Source: Stenotrophomonas humi (lineage in GTDB: Bacteria; Pseudomonadota; Gammaproteobacteria; Xanthomonadales; Xanthomonadaceae). From it: a DNA stretch of 64,000 bases. Shown here piece by piece: positions 37,852 to 46,159 of the stretch (its first letter is position 1; each line of letters begins with the position of its first letter). The position numbers and the translations under genes are program-made. The stretch covers positions 1-64,000 of the forward strand of contig NZ_LDJI01000025.1 in assembly GCF_001431415.1 (NCBI RefSeq), read 5' to 3'. The notes under the pieces were generated by a model. That model saw only the letters and a list, made by a program, of their open reading frames with translations. It ran no database searches and had not been told where the DNA came from.

Positions 37852-38625
37852 TCAGCCCTGCGCCAGTTGTACCCACGCCGGGGCATGGTCGCTGGGACGT
37901 TCCCAGGTACGCGGCTCGCGGTCGATACCCGATGCCAGCGCGCGCGGCTTGAGTGCATCGGACACCAGGGTCAGGTCGATGCGCAGGCCCAGATCACGAC
38001 GGAAGCCCGCCGCGCGGTAATCCCACCAGCTGAAAATGCCGCCGTCTTCGTTGTGCAGGCGGAAGCCATCGTGCAGGCCCAGCTCCAGCAGCTTCTGCAG
38101 CGCGCCGCGTTCGGCGGTGGAGGTCAGGATGTGGTTCTCGTCCCAGACCGCCGGGTCGTACACATCGCGCGCGTCCGGGGCGATGTTGAAGTCCCCCATC
38201 ACCACCAGTTGCGGGTGCTTCTGCAGCTCGGCGGCGATCCAGTCGTGCACCGCCGCCAGCCAGCGCAGCTTGTAGGCGTACTTGTCGGTGCCCACATCCT
38301 GGCCGTTGACCACATACAGATTGATGATGCGCACGCCGTTGACGGTGCCGGCGATCACCCGCTTCTGCTCGTCCTCGAAGCCCGGGATGCCGATCTGCAC
38401 GTCCTCGATCGGATCGCGCGACAGCAGCGCCACGCCGTTGTAGGTCTTCTGCCCGGCGAACACGTTGCGGTAGCCCAGTTCGAGCAGGCGCGTATCCGGG
38501 AACTTGTGGTCCTCCAGCTTGGTTTCCTGGATGCCGACCACGTCGGGGGCAAAGTCGGCCAGCCACTGTTCCAGGTGCGGCAGGCGGACGTTGAGGGAGT
38601 TGACGTTCCACGAGGCGATTTTCAT
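37852..38625 (-). CDS. xthA: Exodeoxyribonuclease III (AP endonuclease)
   Basis: A 257-residue EEP-family nuclease for base-excision repair. It opens MKIASWNVNSLNVRLPHLEQWL; FAPDVVGIQETKL carries the metal-binding Glu, NLYVVNGQ the conserved block, and VMGDFNIAPDARD the D-x-N pair. DLGLRIDLTLVSDAL and RPSDHAPAWVQL supply the terminal Asp-His. All catalytic residues appear intact. The start is at 38625; further upstream is repeat DNA. Confidence 0.96.
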   Translation of the reverse strand: MKIASWNVNSLNVRLPHLEQWLADFAPDVVGIQETKLEDHKFPDTRLLELGYRNVFAGQKTYNGVALLSRDPIEDVQIGIPGFEDEQKRVIAGTVNGVRIINLYVVNGQDVGTDKYAYKLRWLAAVHDWIAAELQKHPQLVVMGDFNIAPDARDVYDPAVWDENHILTSTAERGALQKLLELGLHDGFRLHNEDGGIFSWWDYRAAGFRRDLGLRIDLTLVSDALKPRALASGIDREPRTWERPSDHAPAWVQLAQG

Positions 38626-38654
38626 GCAGTGGATTCTAGCCGGGGCGTGGCGCG

Positions 38655-38795
38655 ATCGCCCCTTTGGCTGAAGGCCAAGGCGTGGGTTGGGGAGGGGTGC
38701 TCTGGCTTTGGCCTGAAGGCAAATGCACATGCAAAGACCCAATGCCCCCTTCCACCCTCCGGGCACCTTCCCCTGCCTGCGGGGGAGGAGGAAGA
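38655..38795. repeat. Intergenic repeat cluster upstream of xthA
   Basis: The stretch has CCTTTGGCTGAAGGCCAAGG and GGTTGGGGAGGGG (related to the parA/rsmG spacer), a second TTGGCCTGAAGGCAAA copy, and CACCTTCCCCTGCCTGCGG, part of the other palindrome family. No gene is seen between 38626 and 38930. The nearest bases to the next start should hold its promoter. Confidence 0.55.
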
Positions 38796-38930
38796 CCTTC
38801 AGTTTTTGCTGCGCCGCACCAACCGAAAGCCCCCGGCAGACCACAACAAAAACTATCTCGTGAATGTCGGGGAATACACTTTTACAGCGTTTCGATTCGC
38901 GCAGACTGCCCCTTAGTACGAGGGGAAGCC

Positions 38931-39788
38931 ATGCGTAGCAAGCTGTTTGTGCCCGGCGCGCGTCCGGAGCTGTTCGACAAGGCCATGGCCAGTCCGGCCG
39001 ATGCCTTGTCTTTCGATCTGGAAGATTCGGTGCCCGAGTCCGGCAAGCAGGCCGCTCGCGAACAGGTGGCCGACTTCCTGGCCCGCACCGACATCAGTGC
39101 CAGCGGCAAGCTGGTCATCGTGCGTACCAATGGCACCGACAGCCCGCATTTCAGCGCCGACCTGGCCGCGATGGCCGTGCCCGGCGTGTGGCTGCTCAAC
39201 ATCCCCAAGATCGAATCCGTGGCGCAGGTGCATGACGTGGCCGCCGCGCTGGAACAGGCCGAAGCCGCCAATGGCATCAGCCGCCCGATCGGCCTGTTGA
39301 TCAACATCGAAACCCCGCGCGGGCTGCGCCTGGCGGCCGAACTGGCTGCCGCGCATCCGCGCGTGGCCGGCCTGCAGCTGGGACTGGGCGACCTGTTTGC
39401 GCCCAACGGCATTGCCCGCGACCCAGCGAACGTGCATGCCACCTTGCTCGCGGTGAAAATGGCCGCCGCCGAAGCCGGGGTGTTCGCCTGCGATGGCGCC
39501 TGGCCGGATGTGGCCGACGCCGATGGCTTCCGCATTGAAGCGGAGATGGCGCAGAAGCTGGGCTTCATCGGCAAGAGCTGCATCCATCCGCGCCAGGTGG
39601 CGCTGGCCAACGCGATCTTCAGCGTGCCCGAGGCCCTGGTCGACGAGGCCCGACGCATCGTGGCCGCCGCGCATCAGGCCAGTGACCAGGGCCGCGGTGC
39701 GTTTCTGTTTGAAGGCCGCATGATCGACCTGCCGTTCCTGCGGCGGGCCGAGGCCATTCTCGCCGGGACCAGCCAGGCCCACGCCTGA
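38931..39788 (+). CDS. CitE-like CoA ester lyase (HpcH/HpaI superfamily)
   Basis: A 285-residue TIM-barrel lyase. It opens MRSKLFVPGARPELFDKAMASPADALSFDLEDSVPE, the citrate-lyase-beta-like signature with the metal-site Glu and Asp. LLINIETPRGLRLAAELAA (second Glu) and GLQLGLGDLFAPNGI follow, then GFIGKSCIHPRQVALAN. Family members split or form citryl-, malyl- or citramalyl-CoA with Mg2+. A class III CoA-transferase lies 16 kb downstream in the same-strand block, so a citramalyl-CoA-type route is possible, but the substrate cannot be assigned. The ATG follows GAGGGGAA. Confidence 0.88.
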   Translation: MRSKLFVPGARPELFDKAMASPADALSFDLEDSVPESGKQAAREQVADFLARTDISASGKLVIVRTNGTDSPHFSADLAAMAVPGVWLLNIPKIESVAQVHDVAAALEQAEAANGISRPIGLLINIETPRGLRLAAELAAAHPRVAGLQLGLGDLFAPNGIARDPANVHATLLAVKMAAAEAGVFACDGAWPDVADADGFRIEAEMAQKLGFIGKSCIHPRQVALANAIFSVPEALVDEARRIVAAAHQASDQGRGAFLFEGRMIDLPFLRRAEAILAGTSQAHA

Positions 39789-39845
39789 ACCTCCTGTTCC
39801 GTGACGGTCCGCCGTCATATCTGTTTTCTTTTCGGGGTCCATCCC

Positions 39846-42260
39846 ATGTCCAAGCTTGCGGCCAACACAGCGGCCATCCTGAGGCAGCGCTTCACCTTCG
39901 GCTTTCGCCTGTTCGTGGCCATCACCTTGCTGGCAGTGGGCGGCATGGCTTCAGCCGAGAGCCTGAACTCGGTCGCCACCGGCACCTTGCCGGCGCTGCC
40001 CGGCAATGCCCCGCCGCAACAGCTGTTGACGGTGGACGGACGCATGCTGGCACTGACCGGCGACAACGCCTGGACCTTGGCCAAGGGCGGCAAGACCTGG
40101 AGCCCGCTGGATCTGGGCAAGCTCACGGGCAATGCCATCCACGGCAGCTCCAGCAACAACAGCACCACCTGGTTGCTGGTGGGCGCCGACGCACGGCGCA
40201 GCGATCACCTGGAACAGGTCAGCCTGAAGGGTGACGCGCTGGTCAGCAGCCGCACGCTGCCCCTGCCGACAGCCTTGGCCGATGCCGTGCTCACCGCACT
40301 GGGTGACACGTTGTATGTGGCAGGCGTGGATGACGCCGGCAAGCCCCAGCTCTACCGCAAGCCTGTCGATGCGGCGCAATGGCAGCCCGCGCCGCTGTGG
40401 CCGAGCAACACCGCGCCGGCGGCGATGCAGGCGCAGAAGGGCGCGTTGTATGTCGTTGATGCCGCCACGCCCGGTACCCAGCAGCTGTGGCGCTGGACCA
40501 CCGAAAAGGGCTGGCAGGCCGTGCCGGGCATCGGTGGCACGCTGGTGCCCGGCTCGATGCGTTCGCTGGGCCAGGCCCACCTGCTGATGCAGGTGCGTGA
40601 CGCATCGGGCGTGGTCACCGCCCGCACCTTCCACACCATTACCAGCGCCTGGGCGAGCCTGGATGACACCGTCGCCAATGCGCCGGTCGCCACCGCCAGC
40701 TGGGGCAACGGCCTGGCCTGGGTCGGCGCCGATGGCAGCTTCCACACCTTCGAGATGCAGAGCGGCAAGCACCTGCTGGGCTGGCTGGACTGGACCGTGA
40801 TCATCGTCTACCTCGCAGCGATGCTGGGCATGGGCGCGTGGTTCTACTTCCGCGAAAAGCGCGGCAGCACCGCTGACTTCTTCGTCGGCGGCCGCAGCAT
40901 TCCGTTCTGGGCCGCCGGTGTCAGCCTGTATGCCACCAACACCAGCTCGATCAGCTTCATCGCCATTCCGGCCAAGGCGTTCGAGACCAACTGGCAATAC
41001 CTGACCAACAACCTGATCGCGGTCGTGGGCCTGATGTTCGTGGCGGTATGGATCGTGCCGTTGCTGCGCCGGCTCGACCTGATGAGCGTGTTCTCCTACC
41101 TGGAAACCCGCTTCCACCCGGCCATCCGCATGCTCGCCAGCGCGCTGTGCATCGTCATGCAGATCGGCGCGCGCATGAGCGTGGTGCTGTTCCTGCCCGC
41201 CCTGGCCATCGCCACCATCACCGGCATCAACGTGGTGTGGAGCATCATGATGATGGGCGTGTTCACCATCCTCTACACCGCGATGGGGGGCATGAAGGCG
41301 GTGATCTGGACCGACTTCGTGCAGGTCATCGTGAAGATGGGCGGGGCGATCTTCGCCATCCTGTTCATCGTGTGGACGCTGAAGGGCGGCTTTGGTGAAT
41401 TCGTCGCCACCGCGGCGATGGAGGACAAGACCAAGCTGTTCGATTTCAGCTTCGACCTGACCAAGGCCACCGTGTGGGGCTTCATCTTCCTGGTGGTGTT
41501 CGACGTGGTGCTGACCTTCCCGAAGGACCAGGTGCTGATGCAGCGCACCCTGGCGACCAAGTCGGACAAGGAAGCGGGGCGTTCGATCTGGGCATTCGCG
41601 GCGATCATGATCCCGGGTGGCTTCATCTTCTACGGCATCGGCACCGCGCTGTGGGTGTTCTACAAGAACAACCCGCAACGCCTGGACCCGTTGCTGCCGA
41701 TCGATGCGACCTTCCCGCTGTTCATCGCCGCCGAGCTGCCTCCGGGTGTCACCGGCCTGATCATCGCCGGCGTGTTCGCCGCGGCCATGGCGACGCTGTC
41801 GAGCATCATGAACAGCGTGGCGACGCTGATCTCGGTGGATTTCTACGAACGCCTGGCCAAGAACCCGAACCCGCGCAGGAGCGTGTTGTTCGCCGAGATC
41901 TCCACCGTGATGGTCGGCCTGACCGCGATCGGCCTGGCCCTGATCATGTCGCGTTATGACATCCACTCGCTGTTCGACGTTTCCATCGAACTGGCCGGCC
42001 TGCTCGGCGGTGGCTTTGCCGGCGCCTACACGCTGGGCATGTTCACCCGTCGCGCCAACTCGCCGGGTGTGGCGATCGGTGTGGCCGCGTCCATCGTCCT
42101 CACCTTCGTGGCGTGGTGGTTCAGCCTGGTGCACCCGTACTTCTACCTGGCCATCTCGATCATGCTGTGCATCGTGATCGGCTACGTGGCCAGCCTGTTC
42201 TTCCCGGCGCCGACCCGCTCGCTGAAGGGCCTGACGATCTACAAGCAGGATGCGGTGTGA
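39846..42260 (+). CDS. Sodium:solute symporter with periplasmic beta-propeller-like domain
   Basis: An 804-residue fusion. Residues 1-40 form a signal anchor (LFVAITLLAVGGMASAES). Residues about 45-310 have repeated short W/G-rich units (VDGRMLALTGDNAWTLAKGGKTW, LGDTLYVAGVDDAGKPQLYR, WRWTTEKGWQAVPG), suggesting a kelch/mutarotase-like propeller in the periplasm. From about 316 follows a full SSS transporter with some 13 helices, including GSTADFFVGGRSIPFWAAGVSLYATNTSSISFIAIPA and FVAVWIVPLLRRLD. SSS proteins of the sialic-acid/sugar branch use Na+ to import carbohydrates; the extra domain may bind or anomerise the sugar. The fusion is unusual and fits the flanking sugar genes. Confidence 0.85.
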   Translation: MSKLAANTAAILRQRFTFGFRLFVAITLLAVGGMASAESLNSVATGTLPALPGNAPPQQLLTVDGRMLALTGDNAWTLAKGGKTWSPLDLGKLTGNAIHGSSSNNSTTWLLVGADARRSDHLEQVSLKGDALVSSRTLPLPTALADAVLTALGDTLYVAGVDDAGKPQLYRKPVDAAQWQPAPLWPSNTAPAAMQAQKGALYVVDAATPGTQQLWRWTTEKGWQAVPGIGGTLVPGSMRSLGQAHLLMQVRDASGVVTARTFHTITSAWASLDDTVANAPVATASWGNGLAWVGADGSFHTFEMQSGKHLLGWLDWTVIIVYLAAMLGMGAWFYFREKRGSTADFFVGGRSIPFWAAGVSLYATNTSSISFIAIPAKAFETNWQYLTNNLIAVVGLMFVAVWIVPLLRRLDLMSVFSYLETRFHPAIRMLASALCIVMQIGARMSVVLFLPALAIATITGINVVWSIMMMGVFTILYTAMGGMKAVIWTDFVQVIVKMGGAIFAILFIVWTLKGGFGEFVATAAMEDKTKLFDFSFDLTKATVWGFIFLVVFDVVLTFPKDQVLMQRTLATKSDKEAGRSIWAFAAIMIPGGFIFYGIGTALWVFYKNNPQRLDPLLPIDATFPLFIAAELPPGVTGLIIAGVFAAAMATLSSIMNSVATLISVDFYERLAKNPNPRRSVLFAEISTVMVGLTAIGLALIMSRYDIHSLFDVSIELAGLLGGGFAGAYTLGMFTRRANSPGVAIGVAASIVLTFVAWWFSLVHPYFYLAISIMLCIVIGYVASLFFPAPTRSLKGLTIYKQDAV

Positions 42261-42377
42261 AACCCCGAGGGGCGCGATGGCCGTAAAATCGGCCGCTTCG
42301 CCTTGGCGCCCTCTCCCGCATGCGGCTAGCGGGCGCCTGACTTCGGTGGCATCGAGCGCGTTTCAAGAGGTCAAATC

Positions 42378-43259
42378 GTGGAAACCCAGTTTCTCAATAC
42401 ATTCGTCACCGTCGTGGATCGAGGCTCGATGGCAGCGGCCGCACGCTCGCTGCACATTACCCCGGCAGCGGTGGCACAGCAGATCCGCACGCTGGAACGC
42501 GAGCTGGGCGCACCGCTGATCGCCCGCGCCGGACGCACCGTGAGCGTCACCGAAGAAGGCGCGCGCATCCTGCAGCGCGCCCGCGACCTGCTGCGCAACG
42601 TCGCAGATCTGCGCAGCGTGGCCAATGAAAGCGGCATGGCCGGCGAATTGCGCCTGGGCGCGTGCCCCACCGCACTGGGCGGGTTGTTGCCCGACATCCT
42701 GGCGCGGATGGTGGCCAAGTTCCCCGAGATCAACGTGTTCATCAAGCCGGGTTATTCAGCCGATCTGTATGGCGCGGTGGAAAGCGGCGACCTGGATGCA
42801 GCGATGGTGCTGCAGGCCCCGTTCTCGCTGCCCAAGACCTGCGACTGGCAGCTGCTGCGCGAAGAACCGCTGGTGGTGCTCGCGCCCGCACGCCTGGCCG
42901 GCAGCGACCCGCACCAGTTACTGCGCGAAGAACCGCTCATCCGCTACGACCGCCACGAATGGGGCGGCCGCCAGGCCGATGAGTATCTGCGCACGAATGG
43001 CATCGTGCCGCGCGAACGGTTTGAGCTGAACGCGCTCAACGCGATCGCGGTGATGGTCGACCGTGGGCTGGGCGTGTCGCTGGTGCCCGATTGGGCAAAA
43101 CCATGGCCCGAAGGCCTGTCGGTGGTGAGCATTCCGCTGCCCGAACCGGGTGAGCCGCGCCGCATCGGCATGGTCTGGTCGCGCGCTTCGGTACGCCTGC
43201 GCCAGGTCAATGTGCTGTTGGAAGAAGCGCGCACAGCGTTGTTGCAGGCGCCGCAATAA
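42378..43259 (+). CDS. LysR-family transcriptional regulator
   Basis: A 293-residue LTTR. The N-terminal winged HTH METQFLNTFVTVVDRGSMAAAARSLHITPAAVAQQIRTLERELG is followed by a linker helix and a substrate-binding domain (GELRLGACPTALGGLLPDIL..., later VMVDRGLGVSLVPDW). The start is GTG at 42378, after AAGAGG. It lies between the symporter and TonB-receptor genes on the same strand, so it probably controls this uptake block. Its inducer is unknown. No T-N11-A site could be chosen confidently. Confidence 0.92.
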   Translation: METQFLNTFVTVVDRGSMAAAARSLHITPAAVAQQIRTLERELGAPLIARAGRTVSVTEEGARILQRARDLLRNVADLRSVANESGMAGELRLGACPTALGGLLPDILARMVAKFPEINVFIKPGYSADLYGAVESGDLDAAMVLQAPFSLPKTCDWQLLREEPLVVLAPARLAGSDPHQLLREEPLIRYDRHEWGGRQADEYLRTNGIVPRERFELNALNAIAVMVDRGLGVSLVPDWAKPWPEGLSVVSIPLPEPGEPRRIGMVWSRASVRLRQVNVLLEEARTALLQAPQ

Positions 43260-43663
43260 CGCCTGTTTCCGGCTGGCTGGAACAGATTCCAGCGACGGAG
43301 TTGCCCGGACGACGAGGATTTCATCCGCACCGACAAAGCCCTGCCGCGTAGCACCAGATTCGGCAAAGTGCTTGCCCGCAGCACTATCGCGGAGCCCGGC
43401 TGTGTTCTTCCGGAGGGCGGAATACCGGCGTCATTCAATCGCAACAAACCCTAGGCAATGAACATACAGAACCGCGCTTCTATCACCGGGAAGCGGCGCC
43501 TAGTCTCACGCCCAATGCCGGCGCCACGCGGCGGGTCTGCCTTGGCAGCCCCACGCGCGACCAAACGGTTGGATCAAAGGGGCGTCAGTCCCCATCGCTA
43601 TCTGGTGCAGTCGGCTCCCCAGCCCGCTTCGCCGTACTTTCATATCTGGGGGGAGAGAACTAC
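43260..43663. other. 404-bp leader/promoter region upstream of TonB receptor 1
   Basis: No gene is supported. The region should contain the promoter of the TonB-receptor gene; GGGGGGAGAGAAC just before 43664 is its ribosome site. I found no convincing operator palindrome, riboswitch or terminator. Confidence 0.5.
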
Positions 43664-45844
43664 ATGATCAAGCCACTTTCGGCTGCCATCAGCGCCGCGC
43701 TGCTCGCCAGCGTGATGAGCCCGGCTTTCGCGCAGGACAAGAACGACCAAGCGGTGAACCTGGACCAGGTCATCGTCACCGGCACCCGTACCCCGGTGGC
43801 CATCGAGAAGGTACCCGGCGCCGTCACCCTGGTGACCGCCGAGCAGGTGCAGCGCACCTTGAACCTGACCGAAGATGCCACTGCCGTGCTCGCACGCATG
43901 GTGCCGGGTTATTCCGAATCCTCGCAGGCGATGAGCAACTCCGGTGAGACCCTGCGTGGCCGCATCGCGCTGCGCCTGTTCGACGGCGTGCCGCAGGGCT
44001 CCCCGCTGCGCGAAGGCAACCGCAACGGCACCTTCACCGACATGGGCGTGATTGGCCGCATTGAAGTCATCAACGGCCCGTCGGCGGCCGAAGGCATCGG
44101 CGGCGCCGGTGGCGTGATCAACTATCTCTCCAAGAACCCGGAAGTGGATGGTCACCAGACCACCATCTCCACCCGCTACGGCACCCAGTTCAAGGACGAC
44201 AGCGCACAGTCCAAGATCGGCGTGATGCACACCTACAAGGATGATGCCGCCGACTTCCTGATCAGCGGCGCCTACATCGACCGTGGCGTTGCCTACGACG
44301 GCGACGGCCGTCGCGTCGGCCTGAACACCTCCGGCTCGCTGTCCGATTCGTACAGCAAGAACCTGTTCGTGAAGGGTGGCTACAACTTCGGTGAAGGCCA
44401 GATGCAGCGCATCCAGGCCAGCTACAGCAACTTCCATATCGGCGGCAAGCACAACTACATTCCGGTGGAAGGTTGCCGCTTCGATCCGGTCGAATGCCCG
44501 AAGCCGAGCACCAACACCGCCGAGAAGGGCTCCATCGCCGGCTCGCTGGCCGAGTTCAACGATTTCGAACAGTTCGCGGTGAAGTACACCAACGCCGATT
44601 TCTTCGGCGGCGACCTGAGCGTGGATGCGTACTGGGCCGAGCAGGCCATGCGCTACGTGCCCGAGAACGGCGCGGATCGCCAGCTGGTCAAGCCGGCACC
44701 GCCGGAAGCCGAGCGCATCTGGGACCAGTCGGAAATCAACAGCGAGAAGAAGGGCCTGCGCTTCGGTTACGCCTATGGTGACCTGTTCAAGGTGGAAGGC
44801 CTGCGCCTGCGCGCCGGCCTGGACCTGGTGGAAGACACCGCCGAACAGCGCCTGGCACTGACCAACCGCCTGTGGGTGCCGCCGATGAAGTACACCAGCA
44901 TCGCGCCGTATGCGCAGCTGAGCTGGGACATCGGCCCGGTGACGCTGGATGCCGGCATCCGCCGCGAAGACGGCGAGCTGGAAATCGACAGCTACACCAC
45001 CGTGGCCTTCCGCGACCACACCCCGGTGCAGGGCGGCAAGATGGACTACAAGGCCAACATGCCCAACTTCGGCGCGATCTGGCGCATCAGCGATGAGTGG
45101 TCGGTGTTCGCTTCGTACTCCGAAGGCTTCGGCATCGCCAACGTCGGCATCCCGCTGCGCAACATCCAGGCCAACAGCCCATGCAAGGCCGTGTCCTGCA
45201 TCGCCGACCTGCAGCCGCTGATCACCGAGAACAAGGAAATCGGCTTCAACTGGCGCGGTGCCAAGGGCCAGGTCGGTGCCTCCGTGTACCGCTCGACCTC
45301 GGACTTCGGCTCCACGCTGACCATCGACAAGGTCACCGAAGACTTCATCCTCACCCGTGCTCCGGTTGAGATCGAAGGCTTCGAGCTCAACAGCGCATGG
45401 ACCTTCAACGAGCATTGGAAGGCAACCTTCCTGTACTCGCGCATCCGCGGCCAGACCCAGTACTTCCCGGGTTCGGGCTTGAAGAAGGAAATGGGCATCC
45501 TGGACATCTCGCCGGACAAGGTGAATGCCTCGGTCACCTGGACCCCAACGGATACGCTCAACGCTACCCTGGGCGTGAGCAAGACCTTCGACCGCGATCT
45601 GCGTGAGACCTTCACCAATCCGGCCAACGGCGATGTCTACGAGAACGAAGAGAACACCTATGGCTACGCGCTGTGGGACCTCAGCGTGAACTACGACACC
45701 GGCCGCTACGGCCAGCTGTCGCTGGGCATCGAGAACCTGTTCGACAAGCAGTACGTGTTGACCTGGTCGCAGCTGCCGGGCTGGCAGAACTACTTCTCCG
45801 GCCGCGGCCGGATGGTGTCGCTGTCGCACACCTTCAAGTTCTGA
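43664..45844 (+). CDS. TonB-dependent outer-membrane receptor, copy 1
   Basis: A 726-residue TonB receptor. Signal peptide MIKPLSAAISAALLASVMSPAFA; TonB box-like LDQVIVTGTRTP; plug domain with PGAVTLVTAEQVQR and VIGRIEVINGPSAAEGIGGAGGVINYLSK; then a 22-strand barrel ending in YSF-like VSLSHTFKF with terminal Phe. It should import a ligand needing proton-motive force through TonB. The ligand is unknown, but the position among glycosidase and sugar-kinase genes points to an oligosaccharide. It is very similar to the next gene over the whole plug (LARxxPGYxESSQAMxNSGExLRGRI), so the pair arose by tandem duplication. A strong terminator follows. Confidence 0.93.
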   Translation: MIKPLSAAISAALLASVMSPAFAQDKNDQAVNLDQVIVTGTRTPVAIEKVPGAVTLVTAEQVQRTLNLTEDATAVLARMVPGYSESSQAMSNSGETLRGRIALRLFDGVPQGSPLREGNRNGTFTDMGVIGRIEVINGPSAAEGIGGAGGVINYLSKNPEVDGHQTTISTRYGTQFKDDSAQSKIGVMHTYKDDAADFLISGAYIDRGVAYDGDGRRVGLNTSGSLSDSYSKNLFVKGGYNFGEGQMQRIQASYSNFHIGGKHNYIPVEGCRFDPVECPKPSTNTAEKGSIAGSLAEFNDFEQFAVKYTNADFFGGDLSVDAYWAEQAMRYVPENGADRQLVKPAPPEAERIWDQSEINSEKKGLRFGYAYGDLFKVEGLRLRAGLDLVEDTAEQRLALTNRLWVPPMKYTSIAPYAQLSWDIGPVTLDAGIRREDGELEIDSYTTVAFRDHTPVQGGKMDYKANMPNFGAIWRISDEWSVFASYSEGFGIANVGIPLRNIQANSPCKAVSCIADLQPLITENKEIGFNWRGAKGQVGASVYRSTSDFGSTLTIDKVTEDFILTRAPVEIEGFELNSAWTFNEHWKATFLYSRIRGQTQYFPGSGLKKEMGILDISPDKVNASVTWTPTDTLNATLGVSKTFDRDLRETFTNPANGDVYENEENTYGYALWDLSVNYDTGRYGQLSLGIENLFDKQYVLTWSQLPGWQNYFSGRGRMVSLSHTFKF

Positions 45845-45859
45845 TCCAGACGTGACATG

Positions 45860-45893
45860 CGGCGCCACAGGCAACTGTGGCGCCGTTTTTGTT
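45860..45893 (+). terminator. Intrinsic terminator after TonB receptor 1
   Basis: An 11-bp perfect stem (CGGCGCCACAG/CTGTGGCGCCG) with a four-base loop is followed by TTTTTGTTT. It is 16 bases past the stop and separates the two receptor genes. Confidence 0.93.
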
Positions 45894-46159
45894 TGTGCAG
45901 CAGCCGGCTCGTCCCGCCCGCAGCAATAAAACCTTTCTTGTTGCGTCGCAAGAAAAAACCGCAGCTTGCTTCAAGCAACAAAACCTCACGTCTGAAGCTA
46001 CGCCACCCGCCTTCAACGCTCCCCTGTCCAACCCTAGGCTGGCTTTGCCAGGGGGCTGCATCGGGAGGGATGCAGCGGGCCAACAGAAGTATCGGAATGC
46101 CGCGATCCGCGGCAGCAGTTCATGCGCGTCTTCTCTAGAAAAACAGCGAGATAAACAAC

